Assembly (NCBI RefSeq): GCF_000472425.1
Contig: NZ_AXAI01000005.1
Location: forward strand, 62,001 to 126,000
Direction of reading: 5' to 3'
Length of the DNA stretch: 64,000 nt
From: Bradyrhizobium sp. Tv2a-2
GTDB taxonomy: Bacteria; Pseudomonadota; Alphaproteobacteria; Rhizobiales; Xanthobacteraceae
Positions 34,755-43,561 of this stretch are shown one piece after another. A model generated the notes under the pieces. That model worked only from the letters and a program-made list of their open reading frames with translations. It was not told the origin of the DNA and made no database searches. Numbering within the stretch: the stretch's first letter is position 1; each line of letters starts with the position of its first letter. The position numbers were made by a program, and so were the translations under genes.

Positions 34755-36281
34755 TCAGATCGCAATGGCCAGGATTTCAGCAATCAGGCCGAATGCGACC
34801 AGGCTGTTGAGATCCTTCAGGGCGAAGAGAACCGGATCATCGTCGAGTGCACGCCGGTGCGCCAACATAAGGATCCGGCTCAACCAATACATTAATATCG
34901 GGCAGATCAGCCACAGCGCATCCGGGCGGCGGTAAAGATGGTGAACGGCATCTGAAGAGATGTAGAGCGCAAAGACCGTCACCGCGTTGAAGGCGGCACC
35001 GGCGGCCAGCGCTGCGACGACGCCGAGATCCGACTTGCGATAGTCGCGGTTTGAGGGATCAGGCAGGTCGGCATCGATCCGCGCGGCGAGTTCGACATAG
35101 CGCTTGGTCAGCGCCAGCGTCGTGAAGATGAAAATCGAAAACACCAGGAGCCACGCCGACAAGGGCACCGCCACGGCCGCGGCCCCCGCAATCACGCGGG
35201 TCGTGTACAGGATCGCCAGCGCAATGACGTCGACCAGCATCTTCCGCTTCAGGTAGAAGGAATAGGCCGTCGTCAGGACGAGATAGAAGCCCAGCACCGC
35301 CACGAACTCGATGGTGACGCATGAGGCGAGCGCGATCGCGGCCAGGACCAGACCGCCTGCCGCGTACAGCGCCGCTGCCGCCGGCAGCGCTCCCGCCGCC
35401 AGGGGCCGGTTCTTCTTGGTCGGGTGCTGGCGATCGGCTTCGATGTCAGCGAGGTCGTTGACGATGTAGATCGCGGAGGCGGCGAGCGAAAAGGCGACGA
35501 AGGCCGCGATCGCGGCGCCGAACGCGGAAAGATCGAAGCGATGGGCCGTCGCCAGCGGGACAAAAACGAGCGCGTTCTTCGCCCACTGATGCACCCTCAG
35601 CAGTTTCGCCCACGCATGTAGGCGGCTGGAACGCGACGAGAGAAAGATGGCGTCGCCGTCGAGTCCGGCAAGGCTCGTGCGCACAGCCCTCGACTGGCGC
35701 GCGGCAATCCGCTTTCGCGCGACGGTCCAGATCGGATGGTCGTCGGCGCTGCTGCCGACGTAATCGAATCCTCCGTGTCCGAATGCGTCGATCAGGCGCT
35801 GCGTCCTGGCCGATTGGGACAGCTCGTCGCCGGCGGACGACACAAACCAGCCGGTGAAGAGTCCGAGATGTTCGACAATTGCGCGCACATGCTGCTCATC
35901 GTGACAGGAGACGAGATAGACAGGAACACCCTCCGCGACCGAGGCGCGCACCAGGTCGAGCACGGCCTCATCGTAGCGAAGCCGGGTCACATCGAAGGAC
36001 GTCGTGGCGGCGATGTGGGACTTGAGCGCGGCCTTCCCGCGCAGCCGTGCGCGCACCGCTTCTCCGAGCCGGACGGCGTTCTGCCCGAAATGCGCAAGGA
36101 TGGCTTCCAGTTGCGGGTTCGAGAGTATCAGCGCGCGATCCAGATCGACCACAAGCGGAACTGTCCCGCCTTCGTGCGTGGAGTGCAGCGCAGGCCGGAT
36201 TGCCGCCTCCTCTCCTGCAACGGCCTCGAGCTGCCGGCTTTGGGACGCATGGGCAGGGAAAGCTGGCTGCTCCTTCAACAT
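34755..36281 (-). CDS. HAD-like domain fused to UbiA prenyltransferase (decaprenyl-phosphate phosphoribosyltransferase type)
   Basis: A 508-aa fusion. Residues 40-195 are a HAD-phosphatase-like domain (DLDRA at 46-50, SCHDEQ, DYVGSSADDHPIW). Residues 225-508 are a polytopic UbiA domain with the key motif NDLADIEADRQHPTKKNRP starting at 275, as in mycobacterial Rv3806c, and a second Asp-rich loop near PSNRDYRKSDLG. The enzyme should attach phosphoribose from PRPP to a polyprenyl phosphate. The HAD part would remove the 5-phosphate, but its motif I is degenerate. It is first in the operon, divergent from the GT87-type gene. Confidence 0.85.
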   Translation of the reverse strand: MLKEQPAFPAHASQSRQLEAVAGEEAAIRPALHSTHEGGTVPLVVDLDRALILSNPQLEAILAHFGQNAVRLGEAVRARLRGKAALKSHIAATTSFDVTRLRYDEAVLDLVRASVAEGVPVYLVSCHDEQHVRAIVEHLGLFTGWFVSSAGDELSQSARTQRLIDAFGHGGFDYVGSSADDHPIWTVARKRIAARQSRAVRTSLAGLDGDAIFLSSRSSRLHAWAKLLRVHQWAKNALVFVPLATAHRFDLSAFGAAIAAFVAFSLAASAIYIVNDLADIEADRQHPTKKNRPLAAGALPAAAALYAAGGLVLAAIALASCVTIEFVAVLGFYLVLTTAYSFYLKRKMLVDVIALAILYTTRVIAGAAAVAVPLSAWLLVFSIFIFTTLALTKRYVELAARIDADLPDPSNRDYRKSDLGVVAALAAGAAFNAVTVFALYISSDAVHHLYRRPDALWLICPILMYWLSRILMLAHRRALDDDPVLFALKDLNSLVAFGLIAEILAIAI

Positions 36282-36377
36282 TCCTAAACCATCAATGCCT
36301 GGGTGATCGTGCGCCGCGTTTTCGGCTGCTTAACCTATTCAAACTACCTTAAGTTTTCGCAAAGACGGGTGCCGGCG

Positions 36378-37625
36378 ATGCTCGCAAAAACGCTCGAAAC
36401 AATTGAGTCCTCGGCGCCGAAGCAGGCCGCCTATACGCGCGCGCTCCTGGCCGTGCTGGCCATCGGCGTTGCGCTCAAGGCCATCTGGTTTGCGCGACTG
36501 GGTTTCGGGCAGCACCGCGAGCTGGTCGACTTCGATGCCTTCCACATCATCGCCCAGCATGTCCGGCTGGGCGATGCCGATCTGGCCTACCAGTTCGAAA
36601 GATTCATCGACATGCAGAAGGCGGCCTCTGGCGGCTCCGAAAACTTCATGCCGTGGACCTATCCGCCGCAGTTCGACCTCTTGCTTGCGCCGTTCGGCCT
36701 GATTCCGATCGGCACTGCGTACCTTCTGTTCATTGCCGGAACGCTTGCATTCTATCTCACCGTGCTGAGGTCAATTGCCACGACGTACTTCCCGGTCCTG
36801 CTGATCATTCTTTTTCCCGCGATCGAAGTCACGATCGCCTGCGGTCAAAATGGCTTCCTCACCGCCGGCCTTATAGGATTGATCTGCCTTACCATCGAGG
36901 AGCGGCCCGTCGTGGCCGGATTGGCGCTCGGCCTCATGGTCATCAAGCCGCATCTTGCGATTGCCTTCGGAGCCTACGCGCTCCTGACCCGGCGCTGGAC
37001 CGTCGTTATGACGGCCGGCACGGTCGTGATCGGCAGCTCGCTGGTTTGCACGCTGGTATTCGGTGTGAAAATTTGGCCTGCGCTCATGCAGAGCGTGCAC
37101 GATTCCGCGATGTTCCTGCAGGGCGGCTACTATCCGCTGTACCGCATGATCTCTGCCTACGCCGGCCTGAGAACGCTGGGGGCATCCGCGTCGGCCGCTT
37201 TTTTCAGCCAGGCCGCCGTCGCCGCCATCGCGCTCGGCAGCATCGCCCTTGCGCTGTACCGGCAGCTTCCCGCGCGCTGGACGCTTGGCCTGACCGCGAT
37301 GGTCTCAGTCTCGCTCAGCCCATACGCCTACGACTATGACTTCCTGATCTTCGGCATGGGGCTGGCGATGCTGCTTCCGGAACTGCAGACGATTGCACGC
37401 GAGGGCGAGCGGACGATCATCTACACCGTGCCGATGATCGTCGGCGTCTATGGCTGTCTGATCGCCACGCGCCTCGGGACGTCGAAGGACGTGCAATATC
37501 TCGATGTGCTGTCGATCGGCGGGTTCGGCGTCGTTGCGATGATCGCGCTGATCTTCATGATCATGCTGCGCAGCGCGAAGCCCGCGACCGTGCAGGAGTT
37601 CCAGATCGGCGCCGAACGGCTCTGA
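36378..37625 (+). CDS. polytopic glycosyltransferase, GT87/DUF2029 type
   Basis: A 415-aa inner-membrane protein with about ten hydrophobic segments and the GT-C pattern: an acidic motif after helix 1 (ELVDFDAFHIIAQHVRLGDADLAYQ), then WTYPPQFDLLLAPFGLIP and ACGQNGFLTAGLIGL. DUF2029/GT87 enzymes transfer mannose or pentose from polyprenyl phosphates. Divergent placement, 97 bases from the UbiA fusion gene, suggests it uses the lipid-linked arabinose made by that operon (inference). ATG at 36378 is preferred to a GTG at 36303 because the latter adds a polar leader. Confidence 0.8.
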   Translation: MLAKTLETIESSAPKQAAYTRALLAVLAIGVALKAIWFARLGFGQHRELVDFDAFHIIAQHVRLGDADLAYQFERFIDMQKAASGGSENFMPWTYPPQFDLLLAPFGLIPIGTAYLLFIAGTLAFYLTVLRSIATTYFPVLLIILFPAIEVTIACGQNGFLTAGLIGLICLTIEERPVVAGLALGLMVIKPHLAIAFGAYALLTRRWTVVMTAGTVVIGSSLVCTLVFGVKIWPALMQSVHDSAMFLQGGYYPLYRMISAYAGLRTLGASASAAFFSQAAVAAIALGSIALALYRQLPARWTLGLTAMVSVSLSPYAYDYDFLIFGMGLAMLLPELQTIAREGERTIIYTVPMIVGVYGCLIATRLGTSKDVQYLDVLSIGGFGVVAMIALIFMIMLRSAKPATVQEFQIGAERL

Positions 37626-37808
37626 AGGAGACGCGGGCACGGCATCTCCATAGCGCCACGATGGGAACCTGCCGCTGTTCCAATCGGCCAGTCCACAAGG
37701 CTTTATTTTGCGCTCTCTTCGTCGGCCGTGCCGCTTTGTGGCCGCCATTGCCATTCAGAGAAGCGCCGGGGCGGGTCTTGGTGCAGGCGTTGTTCCCAAA
37801 GGTTCCGT

Positions 37809-38831
37809 GTGATCGTCCCAGATTTGCTGCAGCCCAACGTTCTTGTCTCCCGCCGCGCGCTGCTGGGCGGCCTTTCATCCGTGGCCGGCACGCTCGCGCT
37901 CGGCGGCTGCACCGACATGGCCGCGACCGGCACGCGCTACGACGCCTCGTCGCTTTCGGTGGATCCCACCTTGCTTGTCACGACCACGCGCAAGCCGGTG
38001 AACGGCGCTCGCGCGAAGCCATGGTTTGGGCCGGAGCGGGCTCCCGAGATGACGGTTGCGCGCGCCAAGCTGGTGCCGCCGGACGATGGCCGCCTCTCGC
38101 TCGCCGCAGTCGGACTTGCCGATTGGCGCATCGATACGGTCGAGCCGGTACAGGGAGACGTCAGCACTCTGCTCGCGCAAGCCGGCGGTGGACCGGATGT
38201 GCTGATATATGTGCACGGCTTCAAGCAGACGTTCGAGACGGCGGCGCTTGATGCGGCACACCTCTCGGATGCAATCAGGTTCCGCGGCCGGACAATGGTC
38301 TTCTCCTGGCCTTCGAAGGCGGGACTATTCGATTACGCTTATGACCGCGATAGCGCGATGTGGTCGCGCGATGGCTTCGAACGCGTGCTGTCGTCCATCG
38401 TGTCGGCTCCCGGCGCCGGACGCGTCCACATCGTCGCGCACAGCATGGGAACCATGCTGGCGCTCGAGAGCCTGCGGCAGCTTTATGGGCACTACGGTGA
38501 CACCGTGACCGGCAGAATCGGCGCCGTGGTGTTCGCCGCGCCCGACATCGACATGGACGTGTTCTCATCCGCGGTCGGCCGCATCGGTCCGCTTGCCGGC
38601 AAGATCACCGTCATCGCCGCGACGAACGATCGTGCGCTGGAGCTGTCAGGGCGATTGGCCGGTGGAATGACACGGGTCGGCGCCGCCGAGAAGGCGGCCA
38701 TCGAACGCCTCGGGGTGCGCGTGGTCGACGCCTCCGATGCCGGCTGGGGCATCATCAATCACGATCTGTTTCTGTCGAATGCGGACGTGCAGCGGGTGAT
38801 ACGCCACTCGATTGAGGCGACCGCCGCCTAG
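37809..38831 (+). CDS. alpha/beta hydrolase lipoprotein (DUF900)
   Basis: A 340-aa protein. The N terminus is a Tat-like lipoprotein signal, SRRALLGGLSSVAGTLALGGC, with Cys at the lipobox. The hydrolase core has DVLIYVHGFKQTF, the nucleophile elbow VHIVAHSMGTMLAL (HSMG) and a conserved C-terminal His in GIINHDLFLSN. DUF900 members are esterase or lipase-like. The GTG at 37809 has AAAGG 5 bases before. It is not clearly linked to its neighbours. Confidence 0.8.
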   Translation: MIVPDLLQPNVLVSRRALLGGLSSVAGTLALGGCTDMAATGTRYDASSLSVDPTLLVTTTRKPVNGARAKPWFGPERAPEMTVARAKLVPPDDGRLSLAAVGLADWRIDTVEPVQGDVSTLLAQAGGGPDVLIYVHGFKQTFETAALDAAHLSDAIRFRGRTMVFSWPSKAGLFDYAYDRDSAMWSRDGFERVLSSIVSAPGAGRVHIVAHSMGTMLALESLRQLYGHYGDTVTGRIGAVVFAAPDIDMDVFSSAVGRIGPLAGKITVIAATNDRALELSGRLAGGMTRVGAAEKAAIERLGVRVVDASDAGWGIINHDLFLSNADVQRVIRHSIEATAA

Positions 38832-39192
38832 AGGATCACCTGGGTAGCCGCGCCGCAGGCCCCTTCAAGCGCGCAGCAAGGGTGAGTTAAATCGCCACAG
38901 GGCATCTGTCCTCCCGGCGGAATATCCGAGGACAGACGTGCAATTTTGGCGGTCGCAAACCCCGGGGCCTCAAGGCAAACTCGCTGACCGGTTGCGCGCC
39001 AGTGCGCCAAATAAGGCAAGCGCCGATCACATTGCGCATTGCCCATACATGCGTCCACGACATACCGGCAGGCTAAGCTCGGCCGCGCGCAGCCTTGTCA
39101 ATGCGCGATTAGCCGAATTATGAATGGCCTTGTTGTTTTCAATCGATAAGACCTTCCGACAGGTCTCATAAGCTCAAAGAGGAAGCCCAAGC
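38832..39192. other. intergenic region upstream of the liv operon
   Basis: 361 bases without a gene. It contains a possible sigma70 promoter (listed separately) and a small hairpin, GACCT-TCCGAC-AGGTC, in the leader just before the liv binding-protein gene. Confidence 0.4.
39095..39123 (+). promoter_or_regulatory. candidate sigma70 promoter of the liv operon
   Basis: TTGTCA at 39095-39100, a 17-base spacer and TTATGA at 39118-39123. It is 70 bases upstream of the binding-protein start. Element quality is moderate. Confidence 0.4.
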
Positions 39193-40431
39193 ATGCGCAA
39201 AATTATTATGTCCGCCGCGGTGACGTTGCCGTTTGTCTTCGGGGTGGCGCATGCGCAGGACAGTGTCAAGATTGGTTATATCGATCCTCTGTCGGGAGGC
39301 GGCGCCAGCGTCGGCGAAGGCGGCCTCAAGACGTTCCAGTACCTTGCCGATGAACTCAACGCGAAAGGCGGCATCCTCGGTCACAAGGTCGAAATCGTGC
39401 CGATGGACAACAAGACCAACCCGCAGGAAAGCCTGGTCCAGGCCCAGAAGGCGGTCGACGCCGGCATCCATTACATCACACAGGGCAATGGCTCGTCGGT
39501 TGGCGCGGCGCTGGAGGATTTCGTCACCAAGAACAATGGACGCAACCCCGGCAAGGAAGTGCTCTACTTCAACTATGCCGCGGTCGATCCGAGCATGACC
39601 AACGAGAAGTGCAGCTACTGGCACTTTCGCTGGGATGCCAACTCGGACATCAAGATGGAGGCGCTCACCAACTACATGAAGGGTGAGCAGTCGATCAAGA
39701 AAGTCTACCTGATCAACCAGGACTATTCGTTCGGCCAGTCGGTCCGCACCGAGGCACGCAAGATGCTGGCTGCCAAGCGGCCCGATATCCAGATCGTCGG
39801 CGACGAGCTGCATCCGCTGCTCAAGATCACCGACTTCTCGCCCTATATCGCCAAGATCAAGGCCTCCGGCGCCGACAGCGTCGTCACCGGCAACTGGGGA
39901 CAGGACATCGCGCTGCTGCTGAAGGCGGCGGCCGATGCCGGCCTCAAGGTCAACTGGTATACCTATTATGCCGGCGGTGCCGGCGGGCCGACCGCGATCA
40001 AGCAAACCGGCCTCGACCATCAGGTGTTCCAGATCACCGAAGGCTTCCCGAACTCCGGTAACAAGGCGGCAATGGAGTTCGAGAAGGATTTCCGTGCCAA
40101 GGTCAACCTGTCGCTGTGGTATCCACGCGCCGTCAACGAGATGCGGATGTTCAAGGCGGCGGCCGAGAAGGCCAATTCGATCGATCCGGTGAAGGTCGCG
40201 GCCGCGCTGGAGGACATGAAGTTCGAAGTGCTCGACGGCGGCGAAGGCTTCATGCGCAAGGACGATCACCAATTCTTCCAGCCAATCTACATCTCCTCGT
40301 TCGGAACCATGACCGACAAGGATAAGGAACCCTTCGACGAGGAAAACACCGGCTGGGGCTGGCATCTCGTGTCCAAGATTGACACCGCGCAGACCATGCT
40401 GCCGACGACCTGCAACATGAAGCGGCCCTGA
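39193..40431 (+). CDS. branched-chain amino acid-type ABC transporter, substrate-binding protein
   Basis: A 412-aa periplasmic binding protein with a signal peptide (MRKIIMSAAVTLPFVFGVAHA). The fold is type I (KIGYIDPLSGGGASVGEGGLKTFQYLADELNAKGG). It is first in a full liv-type operon, with AGAGGA before the ATG. It carries two cysteines, in NEKCSYWHF and TTCNMKRP. Such clusters in Bradyrhizobium often carry aromatic acids, amides or urea rather than Leu/Ile/Val, so the ligand is left open. Confidence 0.9.
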   Translation: MRKIIMSAAVTLPFVFGVAHAQDSVKIGYIDPLSGGGASVGEGGLKTFQYLADELNAKGGILGHKVEIVPMDNKTNPQESLVQAQKAVDAGIHYITQGNGSSVGAALEDFVTKNNGRNPGKEVLYFNYAAVDPSMTNEKCSYWHFRWDANSDIKMEALTNYMKGEQSIKKVYLINQDYSFGQSVRTEARKMLAAKRPDIQIVGDELHPLLKITDFSPYIAKIKASGADSVVTGNWGQDIALLLKAAADAGLKVNWYTYYAGGAGGPTAIKQTGLDHQVFQITEGFPNSGNKAAMEFEKDFRAKVNLSLWYPRAVNEMRMFKAAAEKANSIDPVKVAAALEDMKFEVLDGGEGFMRKDDHQFFQPIYISSFGTMTDKDKEPFDEENTGWGWHLVSKIDTAQTMLPTTCNMKRP

Positions 40432-40446
40432 TAGGCCGACGCATCC

Positions 40447-40481
40447 GCCCCGGTGCAGTATCCTGGCACCGGGGCTTCCTT
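40447..40481 (+). terminator. stem-loop between binding-protein and permease genes
   Basis: GCCCCGGTGC (40447-40456) pairs perfectly with GCACCGGGGC (40466-40475), followed by TTCCTT. It lies 16 bases after the stop of the binding-protein gene. A partial terminator or 3' stabiliser here would raise expression of the binding protein over the membrane parts, as is common in such operons. Confidence 0.65.
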
Positions 40482-40566
40482 GTCCGGCTGACCTGTCATG
40501 CCGGACGTCCCTTTTTCTTCGGAATCTTGTCCCCTGTGAGCCAACGAGCCCGTCAGCGAGGGCGCT

Positions 40567-41514
40567 GTGCTTGAGTTGATCGTCATTTCCACGCTCAACG
40601 GCGTTCTGTTCGGAATGCTGCTGTTCCTGCTGTCCAGCGGGCTGACCGTCATCTTCAGCATGATGGGCGTGCTCAACTTCGCCCATGCCAGCTTCTACAT
40701 GCTGGGCGCATTCTTCGGCTATCAGCTCACCAAATGGATCGGCTTCTGGCCGGCTCTGGTCTTGGCGCCGCTTCTGGTCGGCGCGGTCGGCATGGCGGTC
40801 GAGCGCTACGGCCTGCGCAACACCCACAAGCACGGACACGTCGCCGAACTGTTGCTGACCTTTGGCCTTGCCTTCGCGATCGAGGAAATCGTCTCGATGA
40901 TCTGGGGCAAGAGCCCGATGGATTACCGGATCCCCGCGGCGCTCGACTTTCCCGCCTTCACCGTGTTCTCGACCAACTATCCCGCCTACAAGATCTTCAT
41001 GCTGGTCGTATCCGTCGCGATCTTCGTGGCGCTTCTGATCGTCCTCAAGAGGACGCGCGTCGGCCTCATCGTGCAGGCCGCGCTGACGCATCCGAGCATG
41101 GTCGGGCATCTCGGCCACAATGTCGGACGCGTGTTCATGGTGGTGTTCGGCGTCGGCAGCGCGCTTGCCGGCCTTGCCGGCGTCATCGCCGGCCCCTCGC
41201 TGGTGACGCAGTCCGACATGGCAGGCCTGCTCGGCCCGATCCTGTTCGTCGTCATCGTGTTCGGTGGGCTCGGCTCGCTGCCCGGCGCCTTCATCGCCTC
41301 GCTCCTGATCGGCCTGATCCAGACTTTTGCGGTCGCGCTGAACGGGTCGCTTGCGAGCGCGTTCGGGCCGCTTGACCCGAGCCTCGGCCCGTCGGTTCTG
41401 ACCGACATCTGGAATGTGACGATCGCGCAGATCGCGCCGATCCTGCCCTATGTGCTGCTGGTGCTGATCCTGATCTTCCGCCCGATGGGCCTGTTGGGGA
41501 CGCGCGAGACATGA
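40567..41514 (+). CDS. livH: ABC transporter permease, LivH type
   Basis: A 315-aa inner-membrane protein with about eight hydrophobic spans. The LivH pattern is visible as LNGVLFGMLLFLLSSGLTVIFSMMGVLNFAHASFYMLGAFF near the N terminus and the cytoplasmic loop LKRTRVGLIVQAALTHPSMVGHLGHNVGRVF that contacts the ATPase. GTG start. Its stop overlaps livM in ATGA. The gene symbol is by operon position; transport substrate not proven. Confidence 0.92.
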   Translation: MLELIVISTLNGVLFGMLLFLLSSGLTVIFSMMGVLNFAHASFYMLGAFFGYQLTKWIGFWPALVLAPLLVGAVGMAVERYGLRNTHKHGHVAELLLTFGLAFAIEEIVSMIWGKSPMDYRIPAALDFPAFTVFSTNYPAYKIFMLVVSVAIFVALLIVLKRTRVGLIVQAALTHPSMVGHLGHNVGRVFMVVFGVGSALAGLAGVIAGPSLVTQSDMAGLLGPILFVVIVFGGLGSLPGAFIASLLIGLIQTFAVALNGSLASAFGPLDPSLGPSVLTDIWNVTIAQIAPILPYVLLVLILIFRPMGLLGTRET

Positions 41515-42815
41515 GCGATGCCGCAACCACCACGTCCGATATGCCGAAGGAGCAGTCCGGCAGCAGCGCGCGCTTCTACAGCATCTGGCTGATCGCAGCG
41601 ATCGCGCTCATCGTGCTGCCGCTGATCTTCTCCTCGGGCGGCTCGCTCACCTCGTTCAGCCTGATCGGTATCGCCATCATCTTCGCGCTGTCCTACAACA
41701 TCCTGCTCGGCCAGACCGGGCTGCTGTCCTTCGGGCACGCTGTTCACTACGGCCTCGGCGGCTTCATCGCCGTCCATGCCATGAACGCGGTCGCCAACTA
41801 CAACTGGCCGCTCCCGCTGCCGTTCATTCCCCTCATCGGCGGCATCGGCGGCGTCGCCTTTGCGATCCTGGTTGGCTGGGTCATGACCAAGCGCGCCGGA
41901 ACCGTGTTCGCCATGATCTCGCTCGGCATCGGCGAGCTGGTGGCGTCGTCCTCGCTGATCCTGCGCAGCATGTTCGGCGGCGAAGCCGGCATCACCACCG
42001 ATCGCACCGCCCTGCCGCACATGTTCGGCTGGACCTTCGGGCCGCAGCTCCAAGTCTACTACCTGATCGCGTTCTGGGTGATGATTTCGGCGATCGCGAT
42101 GTATGCGCTGACCCGCACGCCGCTGGGGCGCATCTGCAACGCAGTGCGCGACAATCCCGAGCGTGTCGAGTTCATCGGCTACGACCCGCACGTCGTCCGC
42201 TATCTCGCCTACGGCTTTGCCGGCTTCTTCGCCGGCATCGCCGGCGGCCTCGCCGCGATCAATTTCGAGATCGCCAACTCTGCCTATCTGGGCGCGACGC
42301 AATCCGGCCTCGTGCTGTTCGCGGCCTTCATCGGCGGCGCCGCCTATTTCTTTGGGCCGATCCTCGGCGCGATCCTCGTCACCTATCTGCAGCTCGGGCT
42401 CACCAACCTCACCACGGTCTGGCAGCTCTATTTCGGCATCATCTTCATCGGCATCGTGATGTTCGCGCCGGGCGGCATCGCAGGGCTCCTGATGATGCAC
42501 CGTCCGCTGATCCGTGCCGGATCGCTCGGCATGGTGATCCCGTCCTATCTGATGGCGGCGATCCCGACTTTGGCTCTGGCACTCGGCGTCATCCTCTCGA
42601 TCGAGACGGTGGCGCGCTACACCGCGAGCGAAGGCGAGGGCAACATCATCAATTTGCTCGGCATTCCCTTCAACGCGACAGCGCCTGTGACATGGATCGT
42701 CGCGGCACTGCTCGTCGTCGGCGGCTTCCTGGTCGCCCGCCTCACCTGGCGGCGTGTCGCGGAGGCCTGGGACCGCGCCGCCACTGTGGCCCGTGACCGG
42801 GGGTATCTCGCGTGA
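41511..42815 (+). CDS. livM: ABC transporter permease, LivM type
   Basis: A 434-aa membrane protein, longer than LivH. LivM hallmarks are FALSYNILLGQTGLLSFGHAVHYGLGGF and the coupling loop LTRTPLGRICNAVRDNPERVEFIGYD. About 10 spans; the extra C-terminal hydrophobic region after residue 340 (LMAAIPTLALALGVILSIETV and TAPVTWIVAALLVVGGFLVA) is an addition to the core. It overlaps livH and livG by 4 bases each. Confidence 0.92.
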   Translation: MSDAATTTSDMPKEQSGSSARFYSIWLIAAIALIVLPLIFSSGGSLTSFSLIGIAIIFALSYNILLGQTGLLSFGHAVHYGLGGFIAVHAMNAVANYNWPLPLPFIPLIGGIGGVAFAILVGWVMTKRAGTVFAMISLGIGELVASSSLILRSMFGGEAGITTDRTALPHMFGWTFGPQLQVYYLIAFWVMISAIAMYALTRTPLGRICNAVRDNPERVEFIGYDPHVVRYLAYGFAGFFAGIAGGLAAINFEIANSAYLGATQSGLVLFAAFIGGAAYFFGPILGAILVTYLQLGLTNLTTVWQLYFGIIFIGIVMFAPGGIAGLLMMHRPLIRAGSLGMVIPSYLMAAIPTLALALGVILSIETVARYTASEGEGNIINLLGIPFNATAPVTWIVAALLVVGGFLVARLTWRRVAEAWDRAATVARDRGYLA

Positions 42816-43561
42816 CCGCAGCGATCGAAGTCAATGCCGTTCAGAAGCACTTCGGCAATGTCAGCATCATCCGCGACCTCAATCTGAGCGTCGCGAAGGG
42901 CGAACGTCACGCCATCATCGGCCCTAACGGCGCCGGCAAGTCGACGACGTTCAACCTGATCAGCGGCCATCTCAAGCCGAGCTCGGGCGAGATCCGCCTG
43001 AACGGCGGCGTGATCTCGGGCTTGCGTCCCTTCGAGATCAACCGGCGCGGGCTGTCGCGCTCGTTCCAGGTCACCAACGTCTTCGCCCGCATGACCGTGT
43101 GGGAAAACGTCCGCTGCGCCGTGCTGTGGGCGACCGGTCACCGCTACGCCTTCTGGAAGAACGTCGATCACCTGCCGGAAGTGAAGCAGCGCACCGCCGA
43201 GATCCTCGATGACATCCATCTCAGCCATCGCCGCGACGTGCCTGCGGGGCTTCTGACCTATGCCGAGCAGCGCGAGCTCGAGATCGGCATCACCATCGCC
43301 GGCGGCGCCAATGTCATCATGCTGGACGAGCCGACCGCGGGCATGAGCCACGCCGAGACCGAGCGCGCCGTAGCGCTGATCCGCCGCCTGACCGAAGGGC
43401 GCACGCTCGTGATCGTCGAGCACGACATGAGTGTGGTGTTCGGCCTGGCCGACCGCATCTCGGTGCTGGTCTATGGACACATCATCGCCTCCGGCACGCC
43501 GGAGGAAATTCGCGCCAATCCCAAGGTCAGGGAAGCCTATCTCGGCGAGGAGGGGCACTGA
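42812..43561 (+). CDS. livG: ABC transporter ATP-binding protein, LivG type
   Basis: A 249-aa ATPase. Walker A is canonical (GPNGAGKST), the signature region reads LTYAEQRELEIGITIAGG, and Walker B is VIMLDEPTAGMS. The C-terminal GTPEEIRANPKVREAYLGEE is typical of LivG. It pairs with LivF as the motor of this importer. GTG start inside the livM stop (GTGA). Confidence 0.93.
   Translation: MTAAIEVNAVQKHFGNVSIIRDLNLSVAKGERHAIIGPNGAGKSTTFNLISGHLKPSSGEIRLNGGVISGLRPFEINRRGLSRSFQVTNVFARMTVWENVRCAVLWATGHRYAFWKNVDHLPEVKQRTAEILDDIHLSHRRDVPAGLLTYAEQRELEIGITIAGGANVIMLDEPTAGMSHAETERAVALIRRLTEGRTLVIVEHDMSVVFGLADRISVLVYGHIIASGTPEEIRANPKVREAYLGEEGH

Noticed and set aside
39166..41526. 786-aa minus-strand open frame across the liv genes
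   Set aside because: It is antisense to two well-supported genes; the composition (Arg, His, Asp, Gln rich) is that of a GC-rich shadow frame and has no domain motifs.
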